Under the pieces are notes generated by a model, which worked only from the letters and a program-made list of their open reading frames with translations, made no database searches and was not told where the DNA came from. Of a DNA stretch of 64,000 nt, positions 27,201-35,458 are shown piece after piece. The stretch is from Saccharothrix sp. S26 (GTDB taxonomy: Bacteria > Actinomycetota > Actinomycetes > Mycobacteriales > Pseudonocardiaceae), in NCBI RefSeq assembly GCF_021390395.1, contig NZ_JAJUWT010000012.1, positions 62,001 to 126,000 on the forward strand. The letters are read 5' to 3'. Each line of letters opens with the position of its first letter. Position 1 is the first letter of the stretch. The translations under genes and the position numbers were made by a program.

Positions 27201-29043
27201 CCCACGCCGTGGTCGGCGCGAAGCCCCAGCGGCTGCGCGCGTCGGCCGGGATGCGGGAGACGTGCTCGGCCAGCACGCCGTCCGGGCCGACCACCACGAA
27301 CGTCTCGCCGCGGCGCAGCACCAGCGCGGGCCACCCCTCGCCGCACACGACCACGGGGTCGTCCTTGGCCGCGCCCGCCTGCGCCAGGCGCTCGGCCGCC
27401 GCTTCGAGGGCGGGCCAGCCCAGTTCGTCCAGCAGGCCGCCGCGCAACGTCGTGTGCAACGCCGCGGCGACGTCGGTGCGGGCCAGGGCCTCGGCCGCCT
27501 CGGGCACGTCCACGTATGCCTCGGGCAGCCGCAGCACGGCCAGCTTGTCGAGGTGGTCGGACAGGTCCGGCAGGCCGGTGGGCGCGACGCTCCCGGCGTG
27601 CGCGCGGATCCACGAGGCCAGCGCGCCGCGCAGGCCCGGCACGGCCATCGCGGACGTCAGCACCTCCTTGGCCACGGCCGTCGAGCGGAGGTTGCCGCGG
27701 GCGTGCGCGACTACGCCCTCGCCGAGCGAGCGGCCGAACCTCTCCGACGCGGCCAGCGCCGCGAGGTCGCGGCGGCCCGGCGCGTCGTCGGCCAGCCACC
27801 GCGTCACGTCGAGCTGCTGGTGGCGGTCGGCGTCCGCGATCGGCACGTCCCGCGCCACCAGCAGGTCCAGCACGTCCAGGTCGCCCTGGTGCCAGTGCCG
27901 CAGCGCCCGGACCGGCACGGCGTCGGCGGCCAACCGGCCCGCCATCGCCTCGACCAGCTCCAGCAGCCGCACCGAGCGCGCCACGCCCCGCCAGCCCGAC
28001 GCGCGCACCGCCAGGACCGACGACAGCCACTCGGCCGCGTCTACCTCGACCTCGTCCGGCCCGACCAGGGCGCGCGTCGCGCCGCAGTCGGTCAGGATCT
28101 CCAGCCACGTCTCCAACACGGAGTCCGAGTCGGGCACGAACGACAGCAACCGGCCGCGCACCTCCGCGTCGGCCGAGGCCAGCGCCACCAGCGAAGCGCG
28201 GTAGGCCTTCCAGAACGCGCCGCCCGCCCGGCTGATCGCGGAACTGTCCAGGATCGCCCGCAGCAGCCGCTGGTCCTCGGCCGTGAGGTCGCGCTTGGCC
28301 GCCTTCGCCAACCGCCGCAGGTCCTCCGGCATGCCCGTGTACGGCGGCAAGCCACCCCGCGTGCGCTCCACGCACAACGTGAAGAACAGCTCGTAGGCCG
28401 CGTCCGCGTCGTGCTTGCGGGCCAGGCCCTTGGCGTGGGCGGACAGCGACTTCGCGGTCAACGCGCCGGCGAACGCGAACTCCAGGAACACCTCGCGCGT
28501 GCGCTCGGGGTCGACCGCCAGGTCGTGCACCTCCTCCGCTTCGCGGGCCTTGCCGAACATGCTGGCCGCGTAGGTCGTGTTGCCGTGTTGCAGGAAGATC
28601 CGGCCGGCCTGCTCGTAGAACGTGGGCAGGAAGTGCGGCGCGGACCGGCCGAGCATCGCGCCCAGCGCGGTGAACCCGTCCTTCGCCGCGCCCGCCCGCG
28701 ACTTGGCCGTGCGGGCCAGCCGCTCGACGTCCTTGACGAGGTTGAGCGCGTGGTGGGCGTTGGCCGGGTCGTGCACCAGCGCCCACGCGGGGAAGCCCAT
28801 CGCGCTGCGCTTGCCGGTGCCGACCTCGGCGACCCGCGCGGGCGCGGCGAACCCGAGGTACTCGCAGGTGAGGTCTTCGGCGCGACCCAGCACGGCGGGC
28901 ACCAGCCGCACCACGACGCGGCCGTCGAGGCCCTCGTGGGTGTAGTGGCGCGCGGTGATCGCGTCGCGGTCGTCGCCGACGTCCGCCGCGCCGGGCAGCA
29001 CGGCGCCGGCCGACAGCAGGGCCTTCTGGCTCGGGTCGCTCAC
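24235..29043 (-). CDS. Giant MolR/YehI-like companion protein of the MoxR operon
   Basis: 1,602 residues with no membrane segments or signal peptide. The N-terminal half (about 60-600) is helical and repeat-like (ARKHDADAAYELFFTLC and similar). A beta-rich stretch lies at about 620-900. The C-terminal half is again helical and ends with a short basic region. I see no catalytic motif. In size and neighbours it corresponds to the large DUF4132-associated (MolR/YehI-like) proteins, but the DUF4132 domain is a separate gene just upstream here. GTG 29043 overlaps that gene's stop as GTGA; the frame open to 29304 is antisense-free but lies within the DUF4132 gene. Function unknown; a client-recognition scaffold is a guess. 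Confidence 0.8.
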   Translation of the reverse strand: MSDPSQKALLSAGAVLPGAADVGDDRDAITARHYTHEGLDGRVVVRLVPAVLGRAEDLTCEYLGFAAPARVAEVGTGKRSAMGFPAWALVHDPANAHHALNLVKDVERLARTAKSRAGAAKDGFTALGAMLGRSAPHFLPTFYEQAGRIFLQHGNTTYAASMFGKAREAEEVHDLAVDPERTREVFLEFAFAGALTAKSLSAHAKGLARKHDADAAYELFFTLCVERTRGGLPPYTGMPEDLRRLAKAAKRDLTAEDQRLLRAILDSSAISRAGGAFWKAYRASLVALASADAEVRGRLLSFVPDSDSVLETWLEILTDCGATRALVGPDEVEVDAAEWLSSVLAVRASGWRGVARSVRLLELVEAMAGRLAADAVPVRALRHWHQGDLDVLDLLVARDVPIADADRHQQLDVTRWLADDAPGRRDLAALAASERFGRSLGEGVVAHARGNLRSTAVAKEVLTSAMAVPGLRGALASWIRAHAGSVAPTGLPDLSDHLDKLAVLRLPEAYVDVPEAAEALARTDVAAALHTTLRGGLLDELGWPALEAAAERLAQAGAAKDDPVVVCGEGWPALVLRRGETFVVVGPDGVLAEHVSRIPADARSRWGFAPTTAWVDGVLLVRWQGPEGELAYWSDAPDRVFAIGDGRGYYRNSAPAASIALPGGGRFAGGRAVHPGDTDVSGPVEAHGDGTTVWTGAWLDRAFRWLEVDPATGQRGRASLPRFVEDFAADGAALVLDSCDLRPALPETEHSPLGAADGLHGWRVRREADGSHVGEGVDGRRAARTPACPTGVVRLPGGAEVTLTGGREAMVLFDSNGVRLAAVSASARHPRYATGTPLVPPLDWWHLLRPRDEAGSTALRAVTREAVDRMLAAAREDEPDKRTVRERLTALLKGERGRLADVVAAALPGLSHPALLSGVVDVVRRAAELERSLRGYAEIAAAAREVDPVLAPVGPEVSEDQVNAALNWFGGYRSYTSRGPVPTTLPALIAALGEAAARPEGRTLNPSNAPRWFDVLPHLAALAHRAASPLASDDERAALALVLRSVADSGLADDAGHWRTVAVVVPDGQANPMNRVTPVGDGFIALFETRWRHEPGSRFEGVQHSRTPGAFELPKNWTLESAEEVRTPFGPERVARFLEVLAERGPAPWFPDAVPALVERTGLSTAEAILLLAGLPGVDRRDANFLATDDRRLLGLSSGGAKAAQERFRRLAGWFRLELVAAAVPADPADLWTGGPDVAALAEVWVARMGRRSPVPDDVLTDAAKLLAVPNPGEHVAGAVNPDLTPWLTEDAELTFTGAGLEARNPKGFDRTTLWVVPQVLSWLAHRLPAGSPLRARLPEALALARQRVAHPGFAVALGTWVAVEKVEALLGVEVPPDGVHSYRDWLELARAGEAHCRLVARPGLVGPADRDLLVAVVELTGARDVLPLLDRLADDRLTALCAVPASDGVDPASYHQDPTVSVPALVAEVATRFGLTEDAAALYLQLLALPDPTDANVARWTGWKPARLRQARAALAETDLVLTAKRARAGRSLFLPGGWLALSAPHLPLESWKAPMFDHVEGRRGVIVPLEPVADLFARAWQRVLDGDAPAYEELKTGGRR

Positions 29044-29921
29044 GGGGCCACCACCGCTTCCTCGACGACGCGACCGGCGTGGATCGCCGCCGCCATGCGC
29101 ATCCCCTCGGACCACGCGACCGGTCCGACGTCGGACAGCGGCAGGCCGGTTCCGTCCTCCAGCGCCCACCTCAGCTCGCCGGTCCACGTCTCGCTCTCGG
29201 GGTAGTCCGAGCCGAGCCAGTAGCGGGCCTCCACCACCCGGCCGTCCTCGAACGCCGCGTAGACCGCGTCGCCGCCGCGCACCGGGTAGCCGAGCGTGCG
29301 GCAACGGCTCAACGCGTGGTTGAGCTGCTCGAACTTGCCGCCGGCGTAGTCGTCCACCGAGGTCTTGCCCGCCAGGCCGGCCGGGCGGGCGTACGTCCGC
29401 CGGAACAGCTGCTGCACCTTCTGCTCGACGCCGAGCTCCGCGCCGAACTCGCGCAGCTCCTCCAGGTCGTCCAGCAGCACCGGGTGCGGGATGCGCACCA
29501 CCTCGGGCTTCAGGCGCCGGGTGTCGCCGTCGAGCGTGACCACGCCCAGCCCGCGCTCGGGGTCGGCGTCGCGCAGGAACCCGGTTTCGACGCCCGTGCC
29601 GTCATCGGCCGTGACGACGAGGTCACGCAGCGCTTCGGCCCACGCGGCGTCCGCCCAGACCTCCCCGATCAACGCGGCGGGCACCGGCAGGGAGCGCACC
29701 ATCCAGCCGTCCACGGCGGCCAGGCACTCGGCCTTGTGCCGTGCCAGCCACTCGGCGAGCTGGCGCAGCTGGACCACACCGGGGTCGTCCTTGAGCGACG
29801 CGGGCACCGAGGACAGCACCTTGCCCTTGCCGTTGCGGGCTTGGACGCGCCCGTTCTCCCCGAGCCGCACCTGGTACCCGGCGGCGCGCCCGGATTGGGA
29901 TTGGGCTTCCAGCCAGCTCAC
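29040..29921 (-). CDS. DUF4132 domain protein, first gene of the MoxR operon
   Basis: 293 residues. The segment LDDLEELREFGAELGVEQ (about 175-192) through PVAWSEGMRMA near residue 275 matches the DUF4132 domain, which in E. coli is the C-terminal part of MolR/YehI. Stand-alone here. GTG 29921 is strongly supported by AGGAGGA five bases upstream; the in-frame ATG at 29981 lacks one. Next to MoxR, VWA and SWIM genes, DUF4132 proteins are presumed parts of one system, but no biochemical activity is established for the domain. Confidence 0.85.
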   Translation of the reverse strand: MSWLEAQSQSGRAAGYQVRLGENGRVQARNGKGKVLSSVPASLKDDPGVVQLRQLAEWLARHKAECLAAVDGWMVRSLPVPAALIGEVWADAAWAEALRDLVVTADDGTGVETGFLRDADPERGLGVVTLDGDTRRLKPEVVRIPHPVLLDDLEELREFGAELGVEQKVQQLFRRTYARPAGLAGKTSVDDYAGGKFEQLNHALSRCRTLGYPVRGGDAVYAAFEDGRVVEARYWLGSDYPESETWTGELRWALEDGTGLPLSDVGPVAWSEGMRMAAAIHAGRVVEEAVVAP

Positions 29922-30096
29922 TGTTCCTCCTGCCGGTCGTTCACGACGTGTGGCGGGGAGGTTAGCGAGGGGGTCCGACAAAACGATCTCGGATGGCGCG
30001 TTCGTCGCCTCGCCGTGACCAGCGGCGGGCCGCGGCGCAGCCGGCCCTTACCTCAAGTCTTGCCCAAATCAGGTGCGGATGTGACCGGGGTCTCCC

Positions 30097-30102
30097 TAGC
30101 CT
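30097..30102 (+). promoter_or_regulatory. -10 element TAGCCT for a leaderless transcript
   Basis: TAGCCT (TANNNT) lies exactly six bases before the ATG at 30109, which has only cytosines upstream and no ribosome binding site. A leaderless start is inferred from spacing. Confidence 0.5.
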
Positions 30103-30108
30103 TCCCCC

Positions 30109-30273
30109 ATGAGACTGCTGCTGTGGATCGCACTCACGTGCGCACTGGCGGTCGAGGGGGCCATGGTCCTTCCGCTGGTGGCGGGCGTGCTGCTGGTCGG
30201 CTGCGCCGAGGCGCGCCGCCGCCGGGCACCTCGACCGCCCGCCCGGATGCGACAAGACCTCCTCGCCGGCTGA
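30109..30273 (+). CDS. Small single-pass membrane protein (54 residues)
   Basis: A short frame beginning MRLLLWIALTC, almost wholly hydrophobic for about 32 residues, then an arginine/proline-rich tail (RRRRAPRPPARMRQ). The positive tail predicts a cytoplasmic C-terminus. No homologue is recognised. The only support beyond composition is the well-placed TAGCCT -10 element, six bases before the ATG. It sits between the divergent MoxR operon and the peroxiredoxin gene. Could be a real small protein or chance. Confidence 0.45.
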   Translation: MRLLLWIALTCALAVEGAMVLPLVAGVLLVGCAEARRRRAPRPPARMRQDLLAG

Positions 30274-30438
30274 CGGGGCGCGACCCGATCCGTGCGCGAC
30301 GCCGCGCACGGTGGTCGACCCGTGCCCGGACCGCTCGTCGTCGGCGGGTCCGGCCCGCGCCGGGCCGACGTCACGGCCAGTCCACTGCGGACGGTCGACG
30401 TCACTGCAATGGCGGGACGCGGTGCGCTTGCGGCGCAA

Positions 30439-30444
30439 TACGAT
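30439..30444 (+). promoter_or_regulatory. -10 element TACGAT for the peroxiredoxin gene
   Basis: TACGAT is exactly six bases before the ATG at 30451, as at 4844. No ribosome site precedes the ATG, so a leaderless message is likely. Confidence 0.6.
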
Positions 30445-30450
30445 CGAGCC

Positions 30451-30918
30451 ATGGACAAGGGTGAGCTGGTTCCCGATTTCACGTTGCTCGACCACAAGGG
30501 GCAGGAGCGGTCGCTGGCGGAGTTCACCGCCGCCGGTCCCGTGGTGGTCTTCTTCTACCCCGCGGCCATGACACCGGGCTGCACGATGGAGAGCTGCCAC
30601 TTCCGCGACCTCGCGGCCGAGTTCGCCGAGGTGGGCGCGCAGCGGGTCGGGATCAGCGCCGACCCGGTCGACAAGCAGCGGGAGTTCGCCGAGGCCAACG
30701 GGTTCGACTACCCCCTGCTGTCCGATCCGGACGGTGCGGTGGCCGCGATCTTCGGCGTGCGGCGGAAGGTGCCGCTGCCGGGCGCGCTGTCGGCCCTGCG
30801 GACCCGGCGCTGGACGTTCGTCATCGGCCCGGACCGCCGGGTGCTGGAGGTCGTCAAGAGCGAGACCCGGATGGAGGTGCACGCCGACCTTGCCCTGCGG
30901 GCGCTGCGCTCCGCCTGA
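30451..30918 (+). CDS. bcp: Thioredoxin-dependent peroxiredoxin, BCP/PrxQ type
   Basis: 155 residues, cytoplasmic. The peroxidatic and resolving cysteines lie in TPGCTMESC (residues about 45-53), five apart as in PrxQ/BCP enzymes, which reduce hydroperoxides using thioredoxin. The ATG at 30451 is chosen because the conserved start (KGELVPDFTLLDH) begins there and a TACGAT -10 element sits six bases upstream; the in-frame extension to 30292 lacks support. A single-gene unit ended by a 15-bp hairpin shared with the convergent tetramate-cluster reductase. A peroxide-detoxifying role could protect flavoenzymes next door, but that is incidental proximity. Confidence 0.92.
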   Translation: MDKGELVPDFTLLDHKGQERSLAEFTAAGPVVVFFYPAAMTPGCTMESCHFRDLAAEFAEVGAQRVGISADPVDKQREFAEANGFDYPLLSDPDGAVAAIFGVRRKVPLPGALSALRTRRWTFVIGPDRRVLEVVKSETRMEVHADLALRALRSA

Positions 30919-30921
30919 GCG

Positions 30922-30955
30922 GAGGCGCCCGGTGGCGTCGGCCACCGGGCGCCTC
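30922..30955. terminator. Bidirectional hairpin, 15-bp stem with GTCG loop
   Basis: Arms 30922-30936 and 30941-30955 pair perfectly. Located between the convergent peroxiredoxin and the last gene of the tetramate macrolactam cluster, it can end both. Confidence 0.85.
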
Positions 30956-30972
30956 GTCCGACCTCGCGCCGG

Positions 30973-32046
30973 CTACAGCTCGACCAGCACCTTGCCCCGC
31001 TTCGCCGCACGGTCGACGAACAGGCTGCGGTAGGCGTGCGGGATCGCGTCGAACCCGTGGTGGACGGTGTGGTCGTAGACCACCTCGCCCGACGCCACCA
31101 GCGGGCCGAACCGCTCCTCCAGGTCCTTCACGCAGGCCGGGTCCTCCAGCCACTCCAGCGAGAAGATGCCGCGCACGGTGGCCCTGGGACGCATGAGCAG
31201 CGGCAGCAGCCGCGGCCCTTCCTGCGGGCCGCCCGCCTGGCTCTCGAACTGGGCGCACACGGCGATCTCGGAGCCCACCGCCAGCACGCCGAACACCTCG
31301 TCGGTCAGGACGCCGCCCAGGGTGTCGAGGTAGCGGTCCACGCCGTGCGGGAACACCTCGGCGAGCCGGGCGCGCACCTGCTCGGCCGGATCGCCGGGCC
31401 GGTACTCGATCACCTCGTGGAACCCGAGTTCGCGCAGGTGGTCGGCCTTCTCCGGGTAGCCGGTGGTGCCGACCACCCGGCCGCCGGCGCGTCGGGCCAA
31501 CTGCCCGGCCACCGAGCCGATCGCCCCGCTCGCGCCGCTGATCAGCACGTTGTCGCCGGGCCGCACGTGCAGCACCTTGGTCATCGCGCCCCACGCGGTC
31601 ATGCCCGGGCCGCCGAGCGCGCTGATCGCGGTGTACAGCGGCACGGTGTTGCCGTACAGCTGCGGGTCCAGCGCGCGGAACCCCGGGAACACCAGCGGCG
31701 CCGCGCTGCCGACGTGCCAGGTCGACGCCCACGGTTGCGGGGCGCCCGTGCTGATGACGTGGCTGCGCCACCCGCCGAACCCCTGCACGAGGTCGCCGGG
31801 TCGGTGCTCGGCGTCGGGACCGGCCCGCAGCACCCGCATCACCGAGTCGGCGCCCATGTGCTCGCCGAGGGGCGTGTCCAGCGCCAGCCCCTGCTGGTAC
31901 GGGTCGACCGACACGTACAGGGTCTCCAGCAGCATCTCGTCCGGCGCGAGCCGGACGTCGACGTCCTCGACGACCTTCTCGTAGACGCGGTTTACGTCGG
32001 GCAGGCCCGGCAGGTGCTCGCGGACCACCCACTTCTCGATCTTCAC
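30973..32046 (-). CDS. Medium-chain NADPH-dependent reductase of the tetramate cluster (ftdE/ikaC-like)
   Basis: 357 residues, zinc-independent MDR family. The NADPH site is ISGASGAIGSVAG near residue 165. The zinc-ligand cysteines of alcohol dehydrogenases are absent. In polycyclic tetramate macrolactam pathways the homologous enzyme performs reductive closure of the inner six-membered ring, using NADPH. GTG 32046 overlaps the stop of the preceding flavoprotein gene as GTGA, making it the last gene of a five-gene operon. A homologous role is inferred from the cluster; alone it would be called a quinone or enone reductase. Confidence 0.88.
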   Translation of the reverse strand: MKIEKWVVREHLPGLPDVNRVYEKVVEDVDVRLAPDEMLLETLYVSVDPYQQGLALDTPLGEHMGADSVMRVLRAGPDAEHRPGDLVQGFGGWRSHVISTGAPQPWASTWHVGSAAPLVFPGFRALDPQLYGNTVPLYTAISALGGPGMTAWGAMTKVLHVRPGDNVLISGASGAIGSVAGQLARRAGGRVVGTTGYPEKADHLRELGFHEVIEYRPGDPAEQVRARLAEVFPHGVDRYLDTLGGVLTDEVFGVLAVGSEIAVCAQFESQAGGPQEGPRLLPLLMRPRATVRGIFSLEWLEDPACVKDLEERFGPLVASGEVVYDHTVHHGFDAIPHAYRSLFVDRAAKRGKVLVEL

Positions 32047-33758
32047 CCGCGGCTCCCCGCCTGCGCCGCCAGCGGCCGACCCGCGGCCTCGCCGGGCTGT
32101 GGTCCCACCGGGATGACGACGTGGGTCGGCGGCGGCGCCGTGTCGTCGACGTGCGCGGTGAACGCGACGCCGTCGTCCCGGCAGATGAACTGCATGACCT
32201 GGCGGCCCGCCGCGGCGGCCCGGATCAGGCCGCCGGTGGTCGCCCACACGCCCGCCTGGTAGAAGTCGCGCAGGCCGGGCAGGCCGGGCCCGTACTTCTT
32301 CACCAGCTCCTCCAGCGTCTCGCCGCTGTCGACGAACGGCTGCCAGCCCAGCACCGTGCCGTCGTAGTTGCCGGTGTACCTGACCTGCGTGAGGGGCGTC
32401 GACAGGTCCCGCGCCACCACCGAGTCCGTGATGCCGGGGTAGCGCTTCTCCAGGTAGCGCATCAGGGCCAGCCTGGTCCTGCGCTTGTTCTCGTAGTAGC
32501 CGCGGCCGTGCCGGACCGGCAGCGTGTGCAGCACCTCACCGCCCCGGCGGCGCGTCACCTGCTCGGGGAAGTCGTCCACCTCGCGCCACGGCGCGATGTC
32601 GGCGAAGTAGGTCATGTAGACCACGGTGGTGCCCTCGGGCGACAGCTCGGGGTAGTGCCGGCTGCGGAACTGGATGTTGATGCTGGCGTCGCGGATGCCG
32701 ACGAGGTCGGCCTTCTCCTCGTCGGTCAGCAGGTGCGTCGTGCACGGGTCGCCCTCGGGCACCGGTCGGTTCAGCCCGAGGAACAGGCACACGTAGCCGG
32801 GGAACACCATGCCCGGCTTCTCGATGGTCTCGGTGTAGAGCTCCCGGTACTCGTCGGTGAGGTACCGGCCCTTGAGGAACTTCATCATCGTGGTGTGGCC
32901 GTCGGCCGCCGACACCACGACGTCGGCGCGGAACTCGCGGCCGTCGTCCAGCCGCACGCCCGCCGCCCGGCCGTCCTCGACGATGATCTCCTCCACCTTG
33001 GCGTTGTAGGTGACCTCGCCGCCCAGCCTCAGGTAGCGCTGCTCGATGGACTTGGCCAATCCGAACGACCCGCCCTCGGGGACGCCGGCGGACAGGTTGG
33101 CGTGCGAGGCGAGCTGGAAGTAGAACGGCAGCACGGGGAACGCGGGGTGCTTCTCGTACAGCACGTAGTTGAACGCCTCGCGCAGCAGCGGGTCGCGGAA
33201 CCGCGCCGAGTAGTCCGTCATCAGCGTGCTGATCGACTTGCGGACCACGTTGAAGTACGGGATGAAGGAGGCGAGCATCTTCACCCGCTCCACCGTGCCC
33301 ATCAGGCCCACCGGCTTGAGGAACGGGTACACCGCGAGGGCGCGGCGGAACTTGCGCAGCCCGCCGCAGAACTCGCGGATCAGCTTGGCGTCGGCCGGCG
33401 AGAGGTCGAGCAGGTGCGCTTCGAGCCGGTCGGGGTCGGAGTAGAAGTACACCGAGCGCCCGTCCCGGCCGCGCACGATGTTGAACACGTCGAAGTGGCG
33501 CATCTGCTTGCCCTGCAACGCGCCCAGCTCCAGCCAGATCTGGTGCATCTCGTTGCCGGGGCCGTTGCCGAGCAGCCAGCTCACGCAGCAGTCGAAGGTG
33601 AACTGGCCGCGGTCCCAGGCGGTGCAGCACCCGCCGGGGATCTCGTGCATCTCGAAGATCCGGCTCTCGTACCCGTTCATCTGGGCGTAGCACCCGGCGG
33701 AGAGCCCGCCGAGGCCGGCGCCGATGACGATCATCGTCTTGCGTCGCTCGCCGGTCAT
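32043..33758 (-). CDS. CrtI-like FAD oxidoreductase 2 of the tetramate cluster (ftdD-like)
   Basis: 571 residues. The N-terminal dinucleotide fold VIGAGLGGLSAGC (about residue 11) and PGGCCTAWDRG are shared with the neighbouring paralogue; the C-terminal FAD region holds the FYQAGVWATTGGL segment (about residue 530). The family is phytoene-desaturase-like. In tetramate macrolactam clusters such enzymes form carbocyclic rings from the polyene arms by redox cyclisation. ATG 33758 overlaps the upstream stop as ATGA, and its own stop overlaps the reductase start. It is clearly homologous to the adjacent enzyme but divergent, indicating an old tandem duplication with different ring specificity. 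Confidence 0.9.
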   Translation of the reverse strand: MTGERRKTMIVIGAGLGGLSAGCYAQMNGYESRIFEMHEIPGGCCTAWDRGQFTFDCCVSWLLGNGPGNEMHQIWLELGALQGKQMRHFDVFNIVRGRDGRSVYFYSDPDRLEAHLLDLSPADAKLIREFCGGLRKFRRALAVYPFLKPVGLMGTVERVKMLASFIPYFNVVRKSISTLMTDYSARFRDPLLREAFNYVLYEKHPAFPVLPFYFQLASHANLSAGVPEGGSFGLAKSIEQRYLRLGGEVTYNAKVEEIIVEDGRAAGVRLDDGREFRADVVVSAADGHTTMMKFLKGRYLTDEYRELYTETIEKPGMVFPGYVCLFLGLNRPVPEGDPCTTHLLTDEEKADLVGIRDASINIQFRSRHYPELSPEGTTVVYMTYFADIAPWREVDDFPEQVTRRRGGEVLHTLPVRHGRGYYENKRRTRLALMRYLEKRYPGITDSVVARDLSTPLTQVRYTGNYDGTVLGWQPFVDSGETLEELVKKYGPGLPGLRDFYQAGVWATTGGLIRAAAAGRQVMQFICRDDGVAFTAHVDDTAPPPTHVVIPVGPQPGEAAGRPLAAQAGSRG

Positions 33759-35458
33759 GTCCGTGACGTCCTCGCTGTCGGTCGGGCGGCCCGCGGGCGC
33801 TCGGTCCAGTTGTCCAGTTGGGGCAGTTCGCCGAGCTTCCCGGCGTGCCACGGCTCGGTGCCGCCGCTCTCCTGCGCGCGGAACGGCACGCCGAGCTCGC
33901 GGCACAGGTACTGCACGGCGAACCGGCCCGACGACGCCGCCTTGATCAGGCTGCCGCCGCCGACCCAGTGCCCGGCCAGGTGGAAGCCCGCCAGGCCGGG
34001 CAGCGCCAACTTGTCCTTGGCGATCAGCTCGTCGAGCAGGTCGTCCGCTCTGGGCGACTTCCAGGCCAGGATCGCGCCGCGGTGGTTGCCGGTGTAGCGC
34101 TCGGTGGTCGCGGGCGTGGCGATCTGGACCAGCTCGATGCGCTCGCCGATGCCGGGGAAGCGGCGTTCCAGGAACTCCCTGATGAACGCGGCCAGCTCGC
34201 GCTTGAGGTCCCAGTACGCCCGCCGGTCGGTCTTGCGCAGCGCTTTCCAGGTCTCGAAGTCGCTGAAGTAGTTGCAGTGGATCAGCGACCGGCCCTCGGG
34301 CGCGAGCCCCGCGAGCACCCGCGACCTCAGGTGCACCACCAGGCTCTTCTGGAGGGCGCCGGGCAGCCGGGCGGCGTCCTCGTCGGGCAGCAGGTAGGTG
34401 GTGCTGACCGGTTCGTCCGCGCCCACGTCGCCGCGGAAGCCGACGAACACCGACACCAGCGCCGGGTACAGCTGCTCCGGGTCGGGCAGCACCTCGTTGA
34501 GCAGGGTGTCCAACCGCGGGTTGCTGTGCTCGCCACCCAGCAGCTTGGACACCGTGGTCAACCCGTCGCACGCGGCCACCACGTGGTCGGCGTAGTGCCG
34601 TTCGCCGTTGCGCAGCTCCACGCCGACCGCGCGCCCGTCCTCGACGAGCACGCGGACGACCTTGGCGCGGAAGTCGATGCGCCCGCCCAGGCCCGCGTAA
34701 CGCTCCTCGATCGACCGGGCCAGCCCGAGCGACCCGCCCTGCGGCACGCCCACGTTGCCCTTGTGCGCCTGGGACATCGTGTAGTGGTAAGGCAGCAGGG
34801 CGAAGTTCTGCGGGTCCTGGAAGAACATGTTGCGGAACGCCGTGGCCAGGAACGGGTCGCGCAGGCCGTCGGCGAAGTCGGCCATCTGGGTGCCGCCGGT
34901 GCGCCAGAACAACCGGAACGCGGGCAGCACCTTGCCGAGCATCCTCAGCTTCTCCCGCCACGACATCAGCGGCGGCGGGGTGAGGAACGGGTGGATGTCC
35001 ACCCGGCCGAAGCGGCGCAGGTCCGCGCAGAACGCCCGGATCTCCGCCGCGTCGGCGGGCGAGCACGACTCCAGCTCCGCCTGCAACAGGTCGGGGTCGG
35101 TGTGGAAGGTGACCGAGCGGCCGTCCTGCGCGACGACCCGGTTGAACTCGCTGAACGTGGTGACCGTCTTGCCGTCCAGCGCGCCGAGCTCCCGCCAGAC
35201 CTGGTTGGCCTCGTTGTCGGGCGCGGTGCCGTTGAGCCAGTCGATGCAGTAGTCGAGCAGGTAGCCGTCGCGGGCCCAGGCCGTGCAGCAACCGCCGGGC
35301 AGCACGTGCGACTCGAAGATCCGCGTCTCCAGGCCGCTCATCTGGCCGTAGCAGCCGACCGCCATGCCGGCCACGCCGGCGCCGATCACGATGACCCTGG
35401 GTTTGACGTCGGGGGTGCGGGTCCGCCGCTCCCAGACGACCCTGGCGTTACGCGACAT
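33755..35458 (-). CDS. CrtI-like FAD oxidoreductase 1 of the tetramate cluster (ftdC-like)
   Basis: 567 residues. FAD-binding VIGAGVAGMAVGC lies near residue 26 and PGGCCTAWARDG near 56. The C-terminal FAD segment is FHLAGHWVGGGSLI (about residue 505). Together with its paralogue it should install the first carbocycles of the macrolactam; two such enzymes plus a reductase are typical of 5/5/6-type products. ATG 35458 with GGGAGG eight bases upstream is preferred over the GTG at 35467. It overlaps the PKS-NRPS stop by 11 bp, so translation is coupled. Confidence 0.9.
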   Translation of the reverse strand: MSRNARVVWERRTRTPDVKPRVIVIGAGVAGMAVGCYGQMSGLETRIFESHVLPGGCCTAWARDGYLLDYCIDWLNGTAPDNEANQVWRELGALDGKTVTTFSEFNRVVAQDGRSVTFHTDPDLLQAELESCSPADAAEIRAFCADLRRFGRVDIHPFLTPPPLMSWREKLRMLGKVLPAFRLFWRTGGTQMADFADGLRDPFLATAFRNMFFQDPQNFALLPYHYTMSQAHKGNVGVPQGGSLGLARSIEERYAGLGGRIDFRAKVVRVLVEDGRAVGVELRNGERHYADHVVAACDGLTTVSKLLGGEHSNPRLDTLLNEVLPDPEQLYPALVSVFVGFRGDVGADEPVSTTYLLPDEDAARLPGALQKSLVVHLRSRVLAGLAPEGRSLIHCNYFSDFETWKALRKTDRRAYWDLKRELAAFIREFLERRFPGIGERIELVQIATPATTERYTGNHRGAILAWKSPRADDLLDELIAKDKLALPGLAGFHLAGHWVGGGSLIKAASSGRFAVQYLCRELGVPFRAQESGGTEPWHAGKLGELPQLDNWTERPRAARPTARTSRT

